A model generated the notes under the pieces. The model saw only the letters and a list, made by a program, of their open reading frames with translations. It had not been told where the DNA came from and did no database searches. 64,000 nt of DNA from JAJRRL01 sp047404195 (GTDB taxonomy: Bacteria > Pseudomonadota > Gammaproteobacteria > JAJRRL01). The stretch is taken from assembly GCA_047404195.1 (NCBI GenBank), contig JBDOIU010000002.1:62001-126000 (forward strand). The letters are read 5' to 3'. The position numbers were made by a program, and so were the translations under genes. Positions 17,561 through 26,506 of the stretch are shown in pieces (positions within the stretch are counted from its first letter, which is position 1; every line of letters starts with the position of its first letter).

Positions 17561-18997
17561 TCAGGCTGATAAAATGCGCAGTAGGTTTTTCCAATCCTCC
17601 TGAATATCTAAGTTAAGCTGCAAAAGCTGCTCTATTTTTCGGCATGCGTGTAACACAGTGGTGTGATCACGACCACCGAATGCACTACCAATCTCAGGCA
17701 AGCTGTGGTTGGTCAATTTTTTAGATAGGGCCATGGCTAGCTGCCGTGGGCGTGCGATAGAGCGATTACGGCGCTTTGACAGTAGGTCAGCAATTTTCAC
17801 TTTATAATATTCTGCGACGGTGCGCTGAATATTATCAATTGTCACCAATTTGGCTTGCAGGGTCAGCAAATCTTTCAGGACTTCACGCACAAAGGGAATG
17901 GTAATGGCATTGTTTGTAAAGTGTGCATTGGCAATGACTCGCTTCAGTGCCCCTTCGAGCTCACGTACATTGGATTGAATATGTTTGGCAATGAAAAATG
18001 CCACATCATGCGGTAACTGGATGTTATTTTGTTCTGCTTTAGAAACCAGGATTGCAACACGTGTTTCAAGCTCTGGTGGTTCAACAGCAACGGTCAATCC
18101 CCAACCAAAGCGGGATTGTAGGCGTTCTTCAAGTCCACGAATCTCTTTTGGATAACGGTCACAGGTCAATACAATCTGCTGCTGCCCATCGAGTAAGGCA
18201 TTGAAAGTATGGAAGAATTCTTCTTGTGAGCGTTCCTTGCCAGCGAAAAATTGGATATCATCGATCAGCAGTACATTGACGGAACGGTAAAAACGTTTGA
18301 ATTCATTCATGGCATTGCGCTGCAGTGCTTTGATCATATCAGCAACAAAACGTTCGGAATGCAGGTAGAGGACCTTAGCGGTGGGTTGTGTGCATAAAAT
18401 ATGTCGACCAATGGCATGCGCTAAGTGTGTTTTCCCTAGACCAACACCGCCGTAGACCGACAAAGGGTTGTAGGCTTGTCCTGGATTTTTCGCAACGTGC
18501 ATGGCAGCGGTGAGCGCAATTTGGTTAGATTTACCTTCAACAAAGGATTCAAAAGTAAATTTAGGATTGAGGTTGCTGTGCGTCAAACCCTTATTGAAGC
18601 TGACAGACTGTTGTGTATCAGCATGACGCTCAGCTGGCCTATTCATGTGGATATTGTTACGTGGTGGCTGGGTTGTTGGCTTGGGGGTTGGCTTACGAGA
18701 ACCGACGGCAAGCACAACTTTAGGTGCAGGATCACAATAGTCTTCAATGATTTTTTTAATCTGTGATAAATAGTGCTCACCAATCCATTCAATGAAGTAA
18801 CGGTTTGGGCAAAGCAATTGTAAGGAGTCTTCGTTTTCTGCAACAGCCTGCAGGGGGCGGATCCAAATATTGAATTCTTGTTGTGACAATTCGGATTGTA
18901 AATGGCTTAAGCACATTTCCCAAAGACCAAGCAGTGAGTGCGAGCTGCTGCTGGTTTCGGTGGTTGTTTCTTGTTCAGCATCGGCAGCAGTGGTCAT
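17561..18997 (-). CDS. dnaA: Chromosomal replication initiator DnaA
   Basis: 478 residues from ATG 18997, which follows AAAGGAC; an in-frame upstream start at 19102 would add 35 residues unlike the family. Domain I (about 25-95) contains WEMCLSHLQSELSQQEFNIWIRPL. Domain II is a short proline/threonine linker. Domain III (from about 165) has the Walker A GGVGLGKTHL, LLIDDIQFFAGK and the arginine-finger box. Domain IV ends with the DNA-binding signature FGGRDHTTVLHACRKI. DnaA-ATP opens oriC. The short N-terminal Ser/Thr/Glu-rich extension is unusual but minor. A consensus DnaA box lies 82 bases upstream at 19079, which allows autoregulation or an origin in the dnaA-ruvX gap. Confidence 0.97.
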   Translation of the reverse strand: MTTAADAEQETTTETSSSSHSLLGLWEMCLSHLQSELSQQEFNIWIRPLQAVAENEDSLQLLCPNRYFIEWIGEHYLSQIKKIIEDYCDPAPKVVLAVGSRKPTPKPTTQPPRNNIHMNRPAERHADTQQSVSFNKGLTHSNLNPKFTFESFVEGKSNQIALTAAMHVAKNPGQAYNPLSVYGGVGLGKTHLAHAIGRHILCTQPTAKVLYLHSERFVADMIKALQRNAMNEFKRFYRSVNVLLIDDIQFFAGKERSQEEFFHTFNALLDGQQQIVLTCDRYPKEIRGLEERLQSRFGWGLTVAVEPPELETRVAILVSKAEQNNIQLPHDVAFFIAKHIQSNVRELEGALKRVIANAHFTNNAITIPFVREVLKDLLTLQAKLVTIDNIQRTVAEYYKVKIADLLSKRRNRSIARPRQLAMALSKKLTNHSLPEIGSAFGGRDHTTVLHACRKIEQLLQLNLDIQEDWKNLLRILSA

Positions 18998-19078
18998 CTT
19001 AGTGTCCTTTATATAATTGTGGATGCAGAAAATGCCATTAGGGGTGGGTAGAATTTGCAAAAGGTCAGCCAACGCCCC

Positions 19079-19087
19079 TGTGGATAA
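19079..19087 (-). promoter_or_regulatory. Consensus DnaA box between dnaA and ruvX
   Basis: The minus strand reads TTATCCACA, a perfect DnaA box, in the 137-base gap upstream of dnaA next to an A/T-rich stretch (19085-19100). A second site near 19016-19025 (GCATCCACA) has two mismatches. One good box fits autoregulation of dnaA better than a full origin. Confidence 0.7.
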
Positions 19088-19134
19088 ATAATTTAAAATC
19101 AATTGCAGTAAAGCGCAAGCGAAATATTGCTAAA

Positions 19135-19551
19135 TCAGTGGCGTTGATCTCGCAACCACTGTTCTGCGATGAGTTTTGCACAATAGCTGTGAGAATTATG
19201 ATCTTCTGCGTGTGTTTGCAGTTGACGCTTGGCTTCGATGCTGGTCAGTCTTTCATCAACTGTAAACACTTTGCGCCGAGTATGTTCATGTAATCGGTTA
19301 GCAAATTTACGTGCACAGCGGGTTAGATGTTGTTCAGAGCCGTCCATGTTCAGTGGTAGACCAACAACACAAGCGTCTACCTGCCATTCGTTAACGAGTT
19401 CGATGATCAGTTGCCAGTTAGGTATGCCATTTTGGGCCTGCAGGGCAGCCAATGGTGTGGCCGTTTCGGTCAATGACTGCCCAACTGCAACGCCAATGTG
19501 TTTCATTCCAAAGTCGAAGCTGAGGATGTGAATACATGTTTCAGCTGGCAC
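19135..19551 (-). CDS. ruvX: RuvX/YqgF family Holliday-junction-resolvase-like protein
   Basis: 138 residues, the family's normal size, in a single RNase H-like fold. Signatures are LSFDFGMKHIGVAVG (first catalytic aspartate), VVGLPLNMDGSE, and VDERLTSIEAKRQL; the terminal D-H-x-x-S acidic region EDHNSHSYCAKLI is present. YqgF proteins take part in 16S rRNA 5'-end processing and possibly junction resolution. The start is GTG 19551 behind AAGGAGT. It lies just upstream of dnaA on the same strand, replacing the rpmH-rnpA-yidC group usually found there. Confidence 0.9.
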   Translation of the reverse strand: MPAETCIHILSFDFGMKHIGVAVGQSLTETATPLAALQAQNGIPNWQLIIELVNEWQVDACVVGLPLNMDGSEQHLTRCARKFANRLHEHTRRKVFTVDERLTSIEAKRQLQTHAEDHNSHSYCAKLIAEQWLRDQRH

Positions 19552-19564
19552 AGGGACTCCTTAA

Positions 19565-20212
19565 TTAAGCTTCAAATAAGGTCGCCCCAATTGGCATATC
19601 ATCACCCAGTATGCAGGGTTGTGATTGTGCGAGTATACAGACACGCAAAGTAGTCCATTCTTGTGAGGATTCAGTTGAGCCCTCCTCCTTTATCTCATTA
19701 GAATTGTATAGTTGATCACATTGCTTGCGGCTGGCATTTTTCTGTTGATGGCAGGCCCACGTTGAGATAAAGGCAACCGTGCAGGCGGTCAGTATGACCG
19801 CGCAGGCGATTGAGGCTAATACTGGCGCTGGTAGGCAAGGGTGTGGGCAGCAGGCGAGGCTGAATAAAGACGTGCAAAGGCCGGTACTGGCGAGTGCTGT
19901 GATGCCTGTAATGGGTAAAGCGTATTTCAGAAAAGCGCATGCTTTATCTTTATCGGTATCATGTTTTGCATAGGTCAACAAAATGGTATTGAGCTGTGCA
20001 ATTGAGGGTGTACGCTGATTATCAGTTGGTAGTTCAACTGATTTAATGATGTTTGTCTTGTTTGAGTGTGCATTTTGTACAATGCAATTAAACCACCGTA
20101 AGTAGCGGATGAGGCTGCTGACAGCAGGGCTGAGTTTGGCGCCAGTCTGTTTATGTGCTTTTAGGCGGCGTATCAGCTGCTGGGTATTGATGATTTGTTT
20201 TTGTTGCTGCAA
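19565..20212 (-). CDS. Hypothetical protein with two adjacent membrane helices
   Basis: 215 residues if the TTG at 20212 is used; no in-frame ATG exists near the N-terminus and the ribosome site is weak, so the start is uncertain. The N-terminal 100 residues are polar and helical. Two hydrophobic segments lie near residues 105-125 and 135-160, separated by a short Cys/Pro-rich turn, with a polar tail rich in Ser, Glu and Lys. The hairpin-like pair recalls inclusion-membrane proteins of intracellular bacteria, but no family was recognised. It ends 13 bases before ruvX on the same strand and could be co-transcribed with it. Confidence 0.5.
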   Translation of the reverse strand: MQQQKQIINTQQLIRRLKAHKQTGAKLSPAVSSLIRYLRWFNCIVQNAHSNKTNIIKSVELPTDNQRTPSIAQLNTILLTYAKHDTDKDKACAFLKYALPITGITALASTGLCTSLFSLACCPHPCLPAPVLASIACAVILTACTVAFISTWACHQQKNASRKQCDQLYNSNEIKEEGSTESSQEWTTLRVCILAQSQPCILGDDMPIGATLFEA

Positions 20213-20483
20213 GGCGACACCTATTACAAAAGTGAATGAAAATATTGTTTCTTGTGCAAAACAGTTCGTATTGTAACAAAAGAGTACAATGTCGTCAAGT
20301 AGGGGTGGTAAAAGTGGTTAACTTGCTCGCATCACGGTTTGATGATATTCACGCCCTGCTAGGCTGTTGTTTTAAGAGAATTTCTGTCATAATCGCCCCT
20401 ATTGGGTTGCCTGTATGGCTTTCCTCACCTTCAGGTCGCTTTCAAGCGCCAAAGTAATTAATGTTAATATAAGGAAAAAAACG

Positions 20484-22043
20484 ATGAACGATGTCGCAGA
20501 AGGCTCATTGTTGGCCGACCTCAGTGTGAATGAATTGTTACAGGCAGCATTGGCTGCCCACGAGGGTGTGATGGCTGATAATGGTGCATTTGCTGTCACG
20601 ACCGGTAAGCGCACAGGACGCTCACCGAAGGATCGTTACATTGTTCAGGATGGCATAACGCGTACCACTGTTGACTGGGGAGAGGTGAATCAGCCCATGT
20701 CGGCGGAGCAGTGTCAGCAGCTGTGGGATAAGGCTGTGGCACACATGGCACAGAAGCAATGTTATCAGGGAACCTACAATGTGGGTGCGCATGCCGATTA
20801 TGCCATTCAGGTGAGTGTCACCACAGAGTTTGCATGGCATCAATTGTTTGTGAGCAATATGTTTCGTTCGCCAGCCAGTCAGTCAAGCATTGATGCGCCA
20901 TGGCAGATTTTGAATGCAGCGTCGTTGACGACCGATCCCAGTCATGATGCTGTGAATGGTGATGGTGTGGTTATCATTGATTTCACACATCGGCGTGTAC
21001 TGCTGATCGGTATGCATTACGGTGGTGAAATGAAAAAAGCCATGTTCACGGTGTTAAATTATCTATTACCATCTAAGCAGGTGTTACCAATGCATTGTGC
21101 AGCCAATGCTGATGTGGATGGTGGTGATGTGGTACTTTACTTTGGTTTGTCGGGTACAGGCAAAACAACATTGTCTTCAGATCCAGCGCGTTACTTGATT
21201 GGAGATGATGAGCACGGTTGGTCTGCTGATGCGACGTTCAATTTTGAAGGCGGGTGTTATGCGAAATGTTATCAGTTGTCGGCAAAGAATGAGCCTGTCA
21301 TTTATGATGCCATCAGGCCGGGTGCTGTTTTAGAAAATGTTGTGCTGACTGAAACGGGTATACCGGATTATTCTGATGACCGATATTCACAAAATGGTCG
21401 TGTATCTTATCCGTTACAGCATGTTGCAAAGCGCATTGCATCAGCACAGGGCTCTGCACCGAAAGCGGTAATCTTTTTGTGTTGTGATTGTTATGGTGTG
21501 TTGCCTGCTGTTTCTGTGTTGACGCCAGAGCAAGCAGCGTATTATTTTCTCAGTGGCTACACTGCCAAAGTGGGCTCAACAGAAGTGGGTAGTACTGCTG
21601 GTATCAGTGCCACATTCAGCACTTGCTTTGGTGCGCCATTTTTCCCAAGACCAGCAGCGGTATACGCTGAGTTGCTGATGCAGCGAGTCAATGCGGGTTG
21701 TCCTGTGTATTTGGTCAATACAGGTTGGTCTGGTGGCGCTTATGCGGCTGGCGGTGAGCGTTTTGCCATTCCGGTGACGCGCCAGATTGTATCTGCCATC
21801 ACGGCCGATGACATTGAGCCGGGTGATGTGTTGCCGGGCTTTAATTTACGGCTTGCTCAGCAAGTTGCAAACATTGATGCGACTTGTTTGGATCCACGTT
21901 TGGCATGGCAAGACAAGCAAGCTTATCAGCAAACGGCAGCAAAATTAACGGGGCAGTTCCAACAAAACTTCAAGCGTTTTGATGTTGATGCAGCGATTGC
22001 GGCTGCTGGTCCAGTTGCAGTTGATAGCTACTTCTCTAGTTGA
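20484..22043 (+). CDS. pckA: Phosphoenolpyruvate carboxykinase (ATP)
   Basis: 519 residues from ATG 20484 behind AAGGAAAAAA; a longer frame from 20415 is unlikely. ATP-type PEPCK features in order: TGKRTGRSPKD, the substrate arginine region, LPMHCAANAD, the P-loop GLSGTGKTTLSSD, the metal-binding IGDDEHGW, and RYSQNGRVSYPL. It converts oxaloacetate and ATP to phosphoenolpyruvate and CO2, the entry to gluconeogenesis. This suits a bacterium growing on amino acids, in line with the many amino-acid transporters nearby. A CGCTT-TC-AAGCG palindrome lies just upstream; its role is unknown. Confidence 0.96.
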   Translation: MNDVAEGSLLADLSVNELLQAALAAHEGVMADNGAFAVTTGKRTGRSPKDRYIVQDGITRTTVDWGEVNQPMSAEQCQQLWDKAVAHMAQKQCYQGTYNVGAHADYAIQVSVTTEFAWHQLFVSNMFRSPASQSSIDAPWQILNAASLTTDPSHDAVNGDGVVIIDFTHRRVLLIGMHYGGEMKKAMFTVLNYLLPSKQVLPMHCAANADVDGGDVVLYFGLSGTGKTTLSSDPARYLIGDDEHGWSADATFNFEGGCYAKCYQLSAKNEPVIYDAIRPGAVLENVVLTETGIPDYSDDRYSQNGRVSYPLQHVAKRIASAQGSAPKAVIFLCCDCYGVLPAVSVLTPEQAAYYFLSGYTAKVGSTEVGSTAGISATFSTCFGAPFFPRPAAVYAELLMQRVNAGCPVYLVNTGWSGGAYAAGGERFAIPVTRQIVSAITADDIEPGDVLPGFNLRLAQQVANIDATCLDPRLAWQDKQAYQQTAAKLTGQFQQNFKRFDVDAAIAAAGPVAVDSYFSS

Positions 22044-22064
22044 TGCAATCACCGGTGGCATTAT

Positions 22065-24665
22065 TTATCGTCTTTTGAATACGGCTGGTGTAGAGCCTTT
22101 TTTCTCATCACGCAGTGTCATTGAAGATTGCGTATGGGCAGATAAAGTGTATGCAGGTATTGATAGACGCGGGGTCCTGATTTGTGGCCTAGGCTGAGCT
22201 TGATCGCTTTGCGGTTCCAGTAAGGCCGTTGCAGATGTCGGTGGTTTTCTTTTTTGAACGAAGAGCCCACAAGGATCCCTGGTAGGGTCTCTGGTTGGAT
22301 CTTTAGTGGGTTCTTTAGGAGCCAGCAAATGAACACGGTTTCTCGTTTTTGCTCTTTCTTCTATAATATTTGCTCTCATTAATTTTCTTCTTGTTGATTC
22401 CTTTCTTATGCATTCGATGTATTGGCTGGTTTTGGGGTAGCGAGTTGATTTCTCCCAATACGCACTCCTCAGTAAGCTTGGCCACTGATATGAACCAATG
22501 CGTGCACATTCAATGGTGATTTTTTCCCTCTCGTGAAATTTATATATCCTCTTGATGTGGCCTTGGATCATGAGTGTTGAGCAAATGACTTGATGACCAA
22601 ATTTGTGGCTTGTGCAGATGTTCTGTTCTCCAAGTAAGAAGTATATGCGGTGTGAATAAGTTAACAGGTTAAATGATCTCAACATATTGAACACAGCCGC
22701 CCTGGGTACAGCAATTTTAAGTCGGTGTGAATCCCACTTTAAGACAGATGACGCATACTGCATTTGCATCAAGATATCCACAACACCAGCATCAATCATT
22801 TGATGATGATTTGCGTCATCTTCTGAGGCTGTGATTATGTCCTCAATGGAATAATGGTTAAATTCTTTAATTGTGTGACTGGTGACAAGTGTTTCGTGCA
22901 CAGACGTCACTGCGCGGTATTCATCTCGAACTTCTGTGCTCCCGTATCTTTGAATTTCTTTAAAATCAAAATCATGATAGGGTATGCTAGCAAAATTGTA
23001 TTTTTTAGGTCTTATTAGCTCCAAAAGCGGAAATAGCAATGCAAACTTTGTAGGCTCTTTTTTTTGCCATAGCCTTGCCAATGGTAGTATTGTAGTAAAT
23101 GTTGATAAGATATCTGAGCATGCCATCCATAGTCTGAGCTTGTGGTCACGGTGGTATGCATGCTGTGGCTTATAGATATTGAGTAGTGCTGATAAGTGAT
23201 GTATGAGATCATGGTTATCAACATGCAGAACCAGGAGCGCAATTTTCTCTGGTACACTCTCATTTGTAAATACATGCGGACACCGTGAAAAATGTCGACT
23301 CATTGAAATTGGCAGCGCGCTAATTCGAAGTGCACGCACATCGACATCGAGGATTTCCTTGATCAGCGCGTCAAGTGCTTTTATTGAGTCGCACAGGTCA
23401 TTCACTTTAACTTGGGGTGTGTCGTTCTTGCATAGTATCTTAGCTATTGCTATTCCGGTGCCGCGGGGAGAGGGTAGACGCGGAAAAGATGGTTCGGTTA
23501 AAACCCCACCGATATCATCTGTTATATTTTGTATGACTTTGTATACTTGACTGCCAAAATCGCAATTTTCGAGGTGGTTGCTGAACCAGTAGCCGGAGGG
23601 AAGTGTTAAAGGCAATTTAGGTTCGGTTGACTCTTCACTGATCCTGTGTGTTATTTCTTGTATGAGTTTGAATGCTCGACTACCAAAATCTTCGATCGCC
23701 TTTTTTCTTGCGTTCGCGTTGAAGCTTTTGTGCATTTTATACATCTTGTCATTAATGGTGAGCTCCACCTGAGTGGTTATTTCATCGTGCCATATGTAAA
23801 AATCATGCTGGCGATCCATTTCCCACCGGCGGCCATGCCATTGTTCGAAAAGCTGACTGAATGTATCGACCAAGCTTGGCATATTGGCTGCCATGTGCCA
23901 TAAGAGTGCTCTAACATCTATCAGTATTCTTGAAAAAACTGCTCTTTCTTCCGCAGTATGGGTGAATTTTTTGTCTGGGACACCGTCTCCGGATGGAAAG
24001 AGCAACGAGATTGATAGGCTTGGTTTTGATCTGATCCAGGCGTGATAATGTAATGATAGTAGTAAACCTAGAATACCAGATTGAATGATGTTTTCCGCAT
24101 TTGCATCATCTTTTAGATAGTTACTAAGACTTTTCAGGGCACGTATATCGCCATTAAAAGCTGGTAGTAGATATAAGCAAGGACGGTACTTTAGTTTTCG
24201 GTTGTGTTTATCTCTCTTGTAGGTGTCAGCAACAGGCTTAATGTTCAAGAGTGCTTGGATCAATAGGCCTATGTGAGGCGTGCGTTTAAGCTTCTGGGGG
24301 GGCAAACGAGGGTAAGAGGAGCGACTAGGGTCTTCGATATGATTAAGGAAATTAAGAAGATATTCTAGTAATTGGTTTCTTATTACCATGTTAGAAAACA
24401 TGTCATTGTGCTTCTTAAGCAAGTGTCCACCGGCGTCCTCTGGCAGGAGTCCAGTATAATACATAGCGGCTGTCTTCAGTTGAAGAATGTACCTGATGTG
24501 TTTCTTTCGTTCAGAGGCAGGGACATATTTGTTGAGAGTCTCGAAGCGCTCCCAACCGGGAATCTCTCTGCTGCAGCCACGATAGTCCACACGGCTTTCT
24601 CCCCGTCGTCTGCATAAGTTGTCAAATACACTACCGAGAGCTACGAGAGCTTTATCTTGTCTCAT
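22065..24665 (-). CDS. 866-residue protein of unknown function, possible ARM-like solenoid
   Basis: No enzyme domain was recognised. The protein is helical and internally repetitive. A tandem repeat places DFGSRAFKLIQEIT (near 326-339) against DFGSQVYKVIQNIT (near 369-382), both followed by TEP and an LPS motif. ALLNIKP...YKRDK (near 138-152) resembles ALLNIYKP...YHRDH (near 493-508). DDANAENIIQSG (near 186-197) resembles DDANHHQMIDAG (near 616-627), the usual form of an armadillo-repeat turn. The C-terminal 90 residues are disordered, with three KDPTRDP-type units near 787-799 and a basic end. No signal peptide or membrane helix was seen. An ARM/HEAT-type scaffold or effector is a tentative inference. 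Confidence 0.7.
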   Translation of the reverse strand: MRQDKALVALGSVFDNLCRRRGESRVDYRGCSREIPGWERFETLNKYVPASERKKHIRYILQLKTAAMYYTGLLPEDAGGHLLKKHNDMFSNMVIRNQLLEYLLNFLNHIEDPSRSSYPRLPPQKLKRTPHIGLLIQALLNIKPVADTYKRDKHNRKLKYRPCLYLLPAFNGDIRALKSLSNYLKDDANAENIIQSGILGLLLSLHYHAWIRSKPSLSISLLFPSGDGVPDKKFTHTAEERAVFSRILIDVRALLWHMAANMPSLVDTFSQLFEQWHGRRWEMDRQHDFYIWHDEITTQVELTINDKMYKMHKSFNANARKKAIEDFGSRAFKLIQEITHRISEESTEPKLPLTLPSGYWFSNHLENCDFGSQVYKVIQNITDDIGGVLTEPSFPRLPSPRGTGIAIAKILCKNDTPQVKVNDLCDSIKALDALIKEILDVDVRALRISALPISMSRHFSRCPHVFTNESVPEKIALLVLHVDNHDLIHHLSALLNIYKPQHAYHRDHKLRLWMACSDILSTFTTILPLARLWQKKEPTKFALLFPLLELIRPKKYNFASIPYHDFDFKEIQRYGSTEVRDEYRAVTSVHETLVTSHTIKEFNHYSIEDIITASEDDANHHQMIDAGVVDILMQMQYASSVLKWDSHRLKIAVPRAAVFNMLRSFNLLTYSHRIYFLLGEQNICTSHKFGHQVICSTLMIQGHIKRIYKFHEREKITIECARIGSYQWPSLLRSAYWEKSTRYPKTSQYIECIRKESTRRKLMRANIIEERAKTRNRVHLLAPKEPTKDPTRDPTRDPCGLFVQKRKPPTSATALLEPQSDQAQPRPQIRTPRLSIPAYTLSAHTQSSMTLRDEKKGSTPAVFKRR

Positions 24666-24863
24666 CTTGATGTGCCTAAAATGGTTAACAATTAGTTTTC
24701 GTATTCTACTCGTATCACACCAGTGAGTGCAAGTGTCAGTTACAAAGTTATCAAGAACATACGTAATGTAGTGAGCTGCTTGCTGATGCTGTCAGTTGAA
24801 GGCTACTTTATTAAAAATAACCATCAACTGACTGAGTATTTGTGAGGTGCTGGGCTATTGGCT

Positions 24864-25151
24864 TTATAGTGCCGAGATTGCACTCGCCAGTGCAGTGCTG
24901 GGTTTATTGTTTTTGAGCACGTCACTGATGATATGATGTCTTTTAACAGCAGGAACGGCAACCATAGGGACAAAAGTGACAAGGAAAATAGCTGCAGCGA
25001 CTGCGAGAGAGATGAGTGCAATTGGGCCTGCTGCTAAAGAATTGGCTATAGTGAGTATAGCAGTCACTATACCACCACCGATGAGTGCGCATGAAGCGCT
25101 GGTGATTGTGCTTCTTCCCAAAATAGCTGCCATACTTGGTGTTTTATTCAT
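24864..25151 (-). CDS. Small two-helix membrane protein
   Basis: 95 residues from ATG 25151, whose bases overlap the stop region of the LRR gene (ATGAATAA), so translation is probably coupled. Two hydrophobic segments, rich in Ala, Ile and Val, span about residues 18-38 and 42-65 with a short turn between, followed by a basic patch (KRHH) and a polar tail. No family was recognised. The paired-helix design and the coupling to an LRR protein suggest that the two products act together, perhaps as a membrane anchor and a binding partner. Confidence 0.6.
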   Translation of the reverse strand: MNKTPSMAAILGRSTITSASCALIGGGIVTAILTIANSLAAGPIALISLAVAAAIFLVTFVPMVAVPAVKRHHIISDVLKNNKPSTALASAISAL

Positions 25152-26139
25152 TGGGCTGATTGGTTGCAGAGTGGGGGGGGGTGTGCAGATTTTCAGAGTT
25201 ATTGCCTACTTGCACCACCTCAGGTTGAGCTTGATTTTCTTGGACTTCAGCTTGTGCTTGGATTTCAGCTTGTGCTTGGATTTCAGCTTGATTTGGTCGG
25301 CTTTCAGAAAGAAGGCTATTGCTGCTTTGCTCGCTAACTCTAGTTGTGTTTTGTGTCTCAGGTAGTGGCTGATTACACTCAAGTATTTTGTTTGTATTTG
25401 TCAGGTCAGGGGAGTTTTGATTGTGGGGTGGGCTGTTATCATTTTGCGAGAAGTTGATATACCATAATAGAATTTTTCCAATATATTGCTTTAGACCTGG
25501 GAAGAAGGTGAAAAAATCGCATAATTGTTTTTGATCTTCAGAAAGGCGAAGATCATGAGTTCGATTACTAAGATACTCATGACTGCCAGAGTGTAGAATA
25601 ACGCGCGCCCATTCCCTTTGAAGTGAACGTGTCGCCCATTGTTCATGGGTTAAGAATAATGTAGTTTCAGGGATTCTGTTGTCACTTTTGATGATTGCAT
25701 GAAGGTTTTTGCGGGCTACTATTGTTTGTAGGCCAGTGCAGTTATGAAGAGCGCGAGCACCGAGAAATCTGAGTTCTTTAGGAAGCTTGATGACTGATAG
25801 CTGAGGGCAGTATGCAATGGCACCATAACCAACTCCACTCGTCGTGGGAGGTATTTCAATGGATGTTAAGCCATTGAGGCGTATAAAGGAAGCGTAAGCA
25901 ATATTTTTCAGCCCGTCTGGTAGGATGATTTTTTTTAGGAGGGTGCAACTTTCAAAGGCCTTTGGGCCGATTTCAGTGATGGCGCTCAATTGAGGATGAT
26001 TGTCTAGGTTGAGGGTGCCATCATTATCACAACGAATATTGACGTTCTCTACCCATTTTTTATTGAGCGTAGTTGTTGACAATGAAATGCAATAAGTGTA
26101 TTCATCTATCTGCTTACATTGAGTGAGTGTGGTTGTCAT
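25144..26139 (-). CDS. BspA-type leucine-rich-repeat protein
   Basis: 331 residues, ATG 26139 behind AGGAG. Residues about 50-140 contain at least three BspA-like (LRR_5) units with the spacing I..KAF..C..L..I.LP: IGPKAFESCTLLKKIILPDGL, then IAYASFIRLNGLTSIEIP, then a unit ending LSVIKLP, and ALHNCTGLQTI. Residues about 160-225 are an unrecognised helical domain. The tail (about 235-331) is disordered, rich in Asn, Gln, Pro and Glu, with a six-residue AQAEIQ repeat. There is no signal peptide. BspA-type LRRs bind proteins or surfaces and are common in protist-associated microbes. The downstream 95-residue membrane protein overlaps its stop codon. Confidence 0.75.
   Translation of the reverse strand: MTTTLTQCKQIDEYTYCISLSTTTLNKKWVENVNIRCDNDGTLNLDNHPQLSAITEIGPKAFESCTLLKKIILPDGLKNIAYASFIRLNGLTSIEIPPTTSGVGYGAIAYCPQLSVIKLPKELRFLGARALHNCTGLQTIVARKNLHAIIKSDNRIPETTLFLTHEQWATRSLQREWARVILHSGSHEYLSNRTHDLRLSEDQKQLCDFFTFFPGLKQYIGKILLWYINFSQNDNSPPHNQNSPDLTNTNKILECNQPLPETQNTTRVSEQSSNSLLSESRPNQAEIQAQAEIQAQAEVQENQAQPEVVQVGNNSENLHTPPHSATNQPNE
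25240..25290. repeat. 18-bp in-frame tandem repeat in the LRR gene tail
   Basis: Nearly three units of the form TTGGATTTCAGCTTGTGC on the plus strand encode the AQAEIQ hexapeptide repeat of the LRR protein. Units one and two differ by one base. Such a tract can change length by slippage while keeping the frame. Confidence 0.85.
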
Positions 26140-26243
26140 GATGGTGCTCCTCGTCAGATGCTAGTTTCTGTTTCAGTGTTCTGCTTGTACAGGTGTGTAT
26201 AGTTGTGAGATGTCCTTTATTCAAGCTCAATAGTATCACATTT

Positions 26244-26252
26244 TGCTATAAT
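26244..26252 (+). promoter_or_regulatory. Extended -10 promoter (TGC-TATAAT)
   Basis: TGC directly precedes a perfect TATAAT (26247-26252); the -35 region is weak. Transcription would begin near 26259, pointing at a 69-codon frame and, 430 bases on, yggS. A small RNA or a long yggS leader is possible. Confidence 0.5.
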
Positions 26253-26296
26253 ACGGAAGTTTTGATTACAGTAATTAGGCCATATTTGGTCATAAA

Positions 26297-26506
26297 ATGC
26301 AACAACCATTGATCCACTCTTATTACGAAGATCCCGATTGTAGCTGCAGCTCAATTGATGCTTGTAGAATCAGTCGCTTAAGTCCTAGCAATTGGATGCC
26401 GTTAAATGACGTCAAAGCAGATAACTTCCTTGCCCGCTGTTATGGTGATCGGACTGATGGGTTTGTGAGTGAGTGGGCGCTTATTCTGAGCATGATCGCC
26501 CGTTAG
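26297..26506 (+). CDS. Doubtful small hypothetical protein (69 residues)
   Basis: An open frame 45 bases downstream of the extended -10 promoter at 26247. Support is weak: no Shine-Dalgarno sequence precedes the ATG, the product (Cys-, Ser- and Asp-rich, ending LILSMIAR) matches nothing I know, and it has no membrane or coiled-coil feature. It is listed because a strong promoter points at it; the transcript may be non-coding instead. Confidence 0.25.
   Translation: MQQPLIHSYYEDPDCSCSSIDACRISRLSPSNWMPLNDVKADNFLARCYGDRTDGFVSEWALILSMIAR

Noticed and set aside
25144..26139. LRR gene as a transposon or phage tail-fibre gene
   Set aside because: No inverted repeats, target duplication or phage genes flank it, and its repeats fit BspA-type LRRs.
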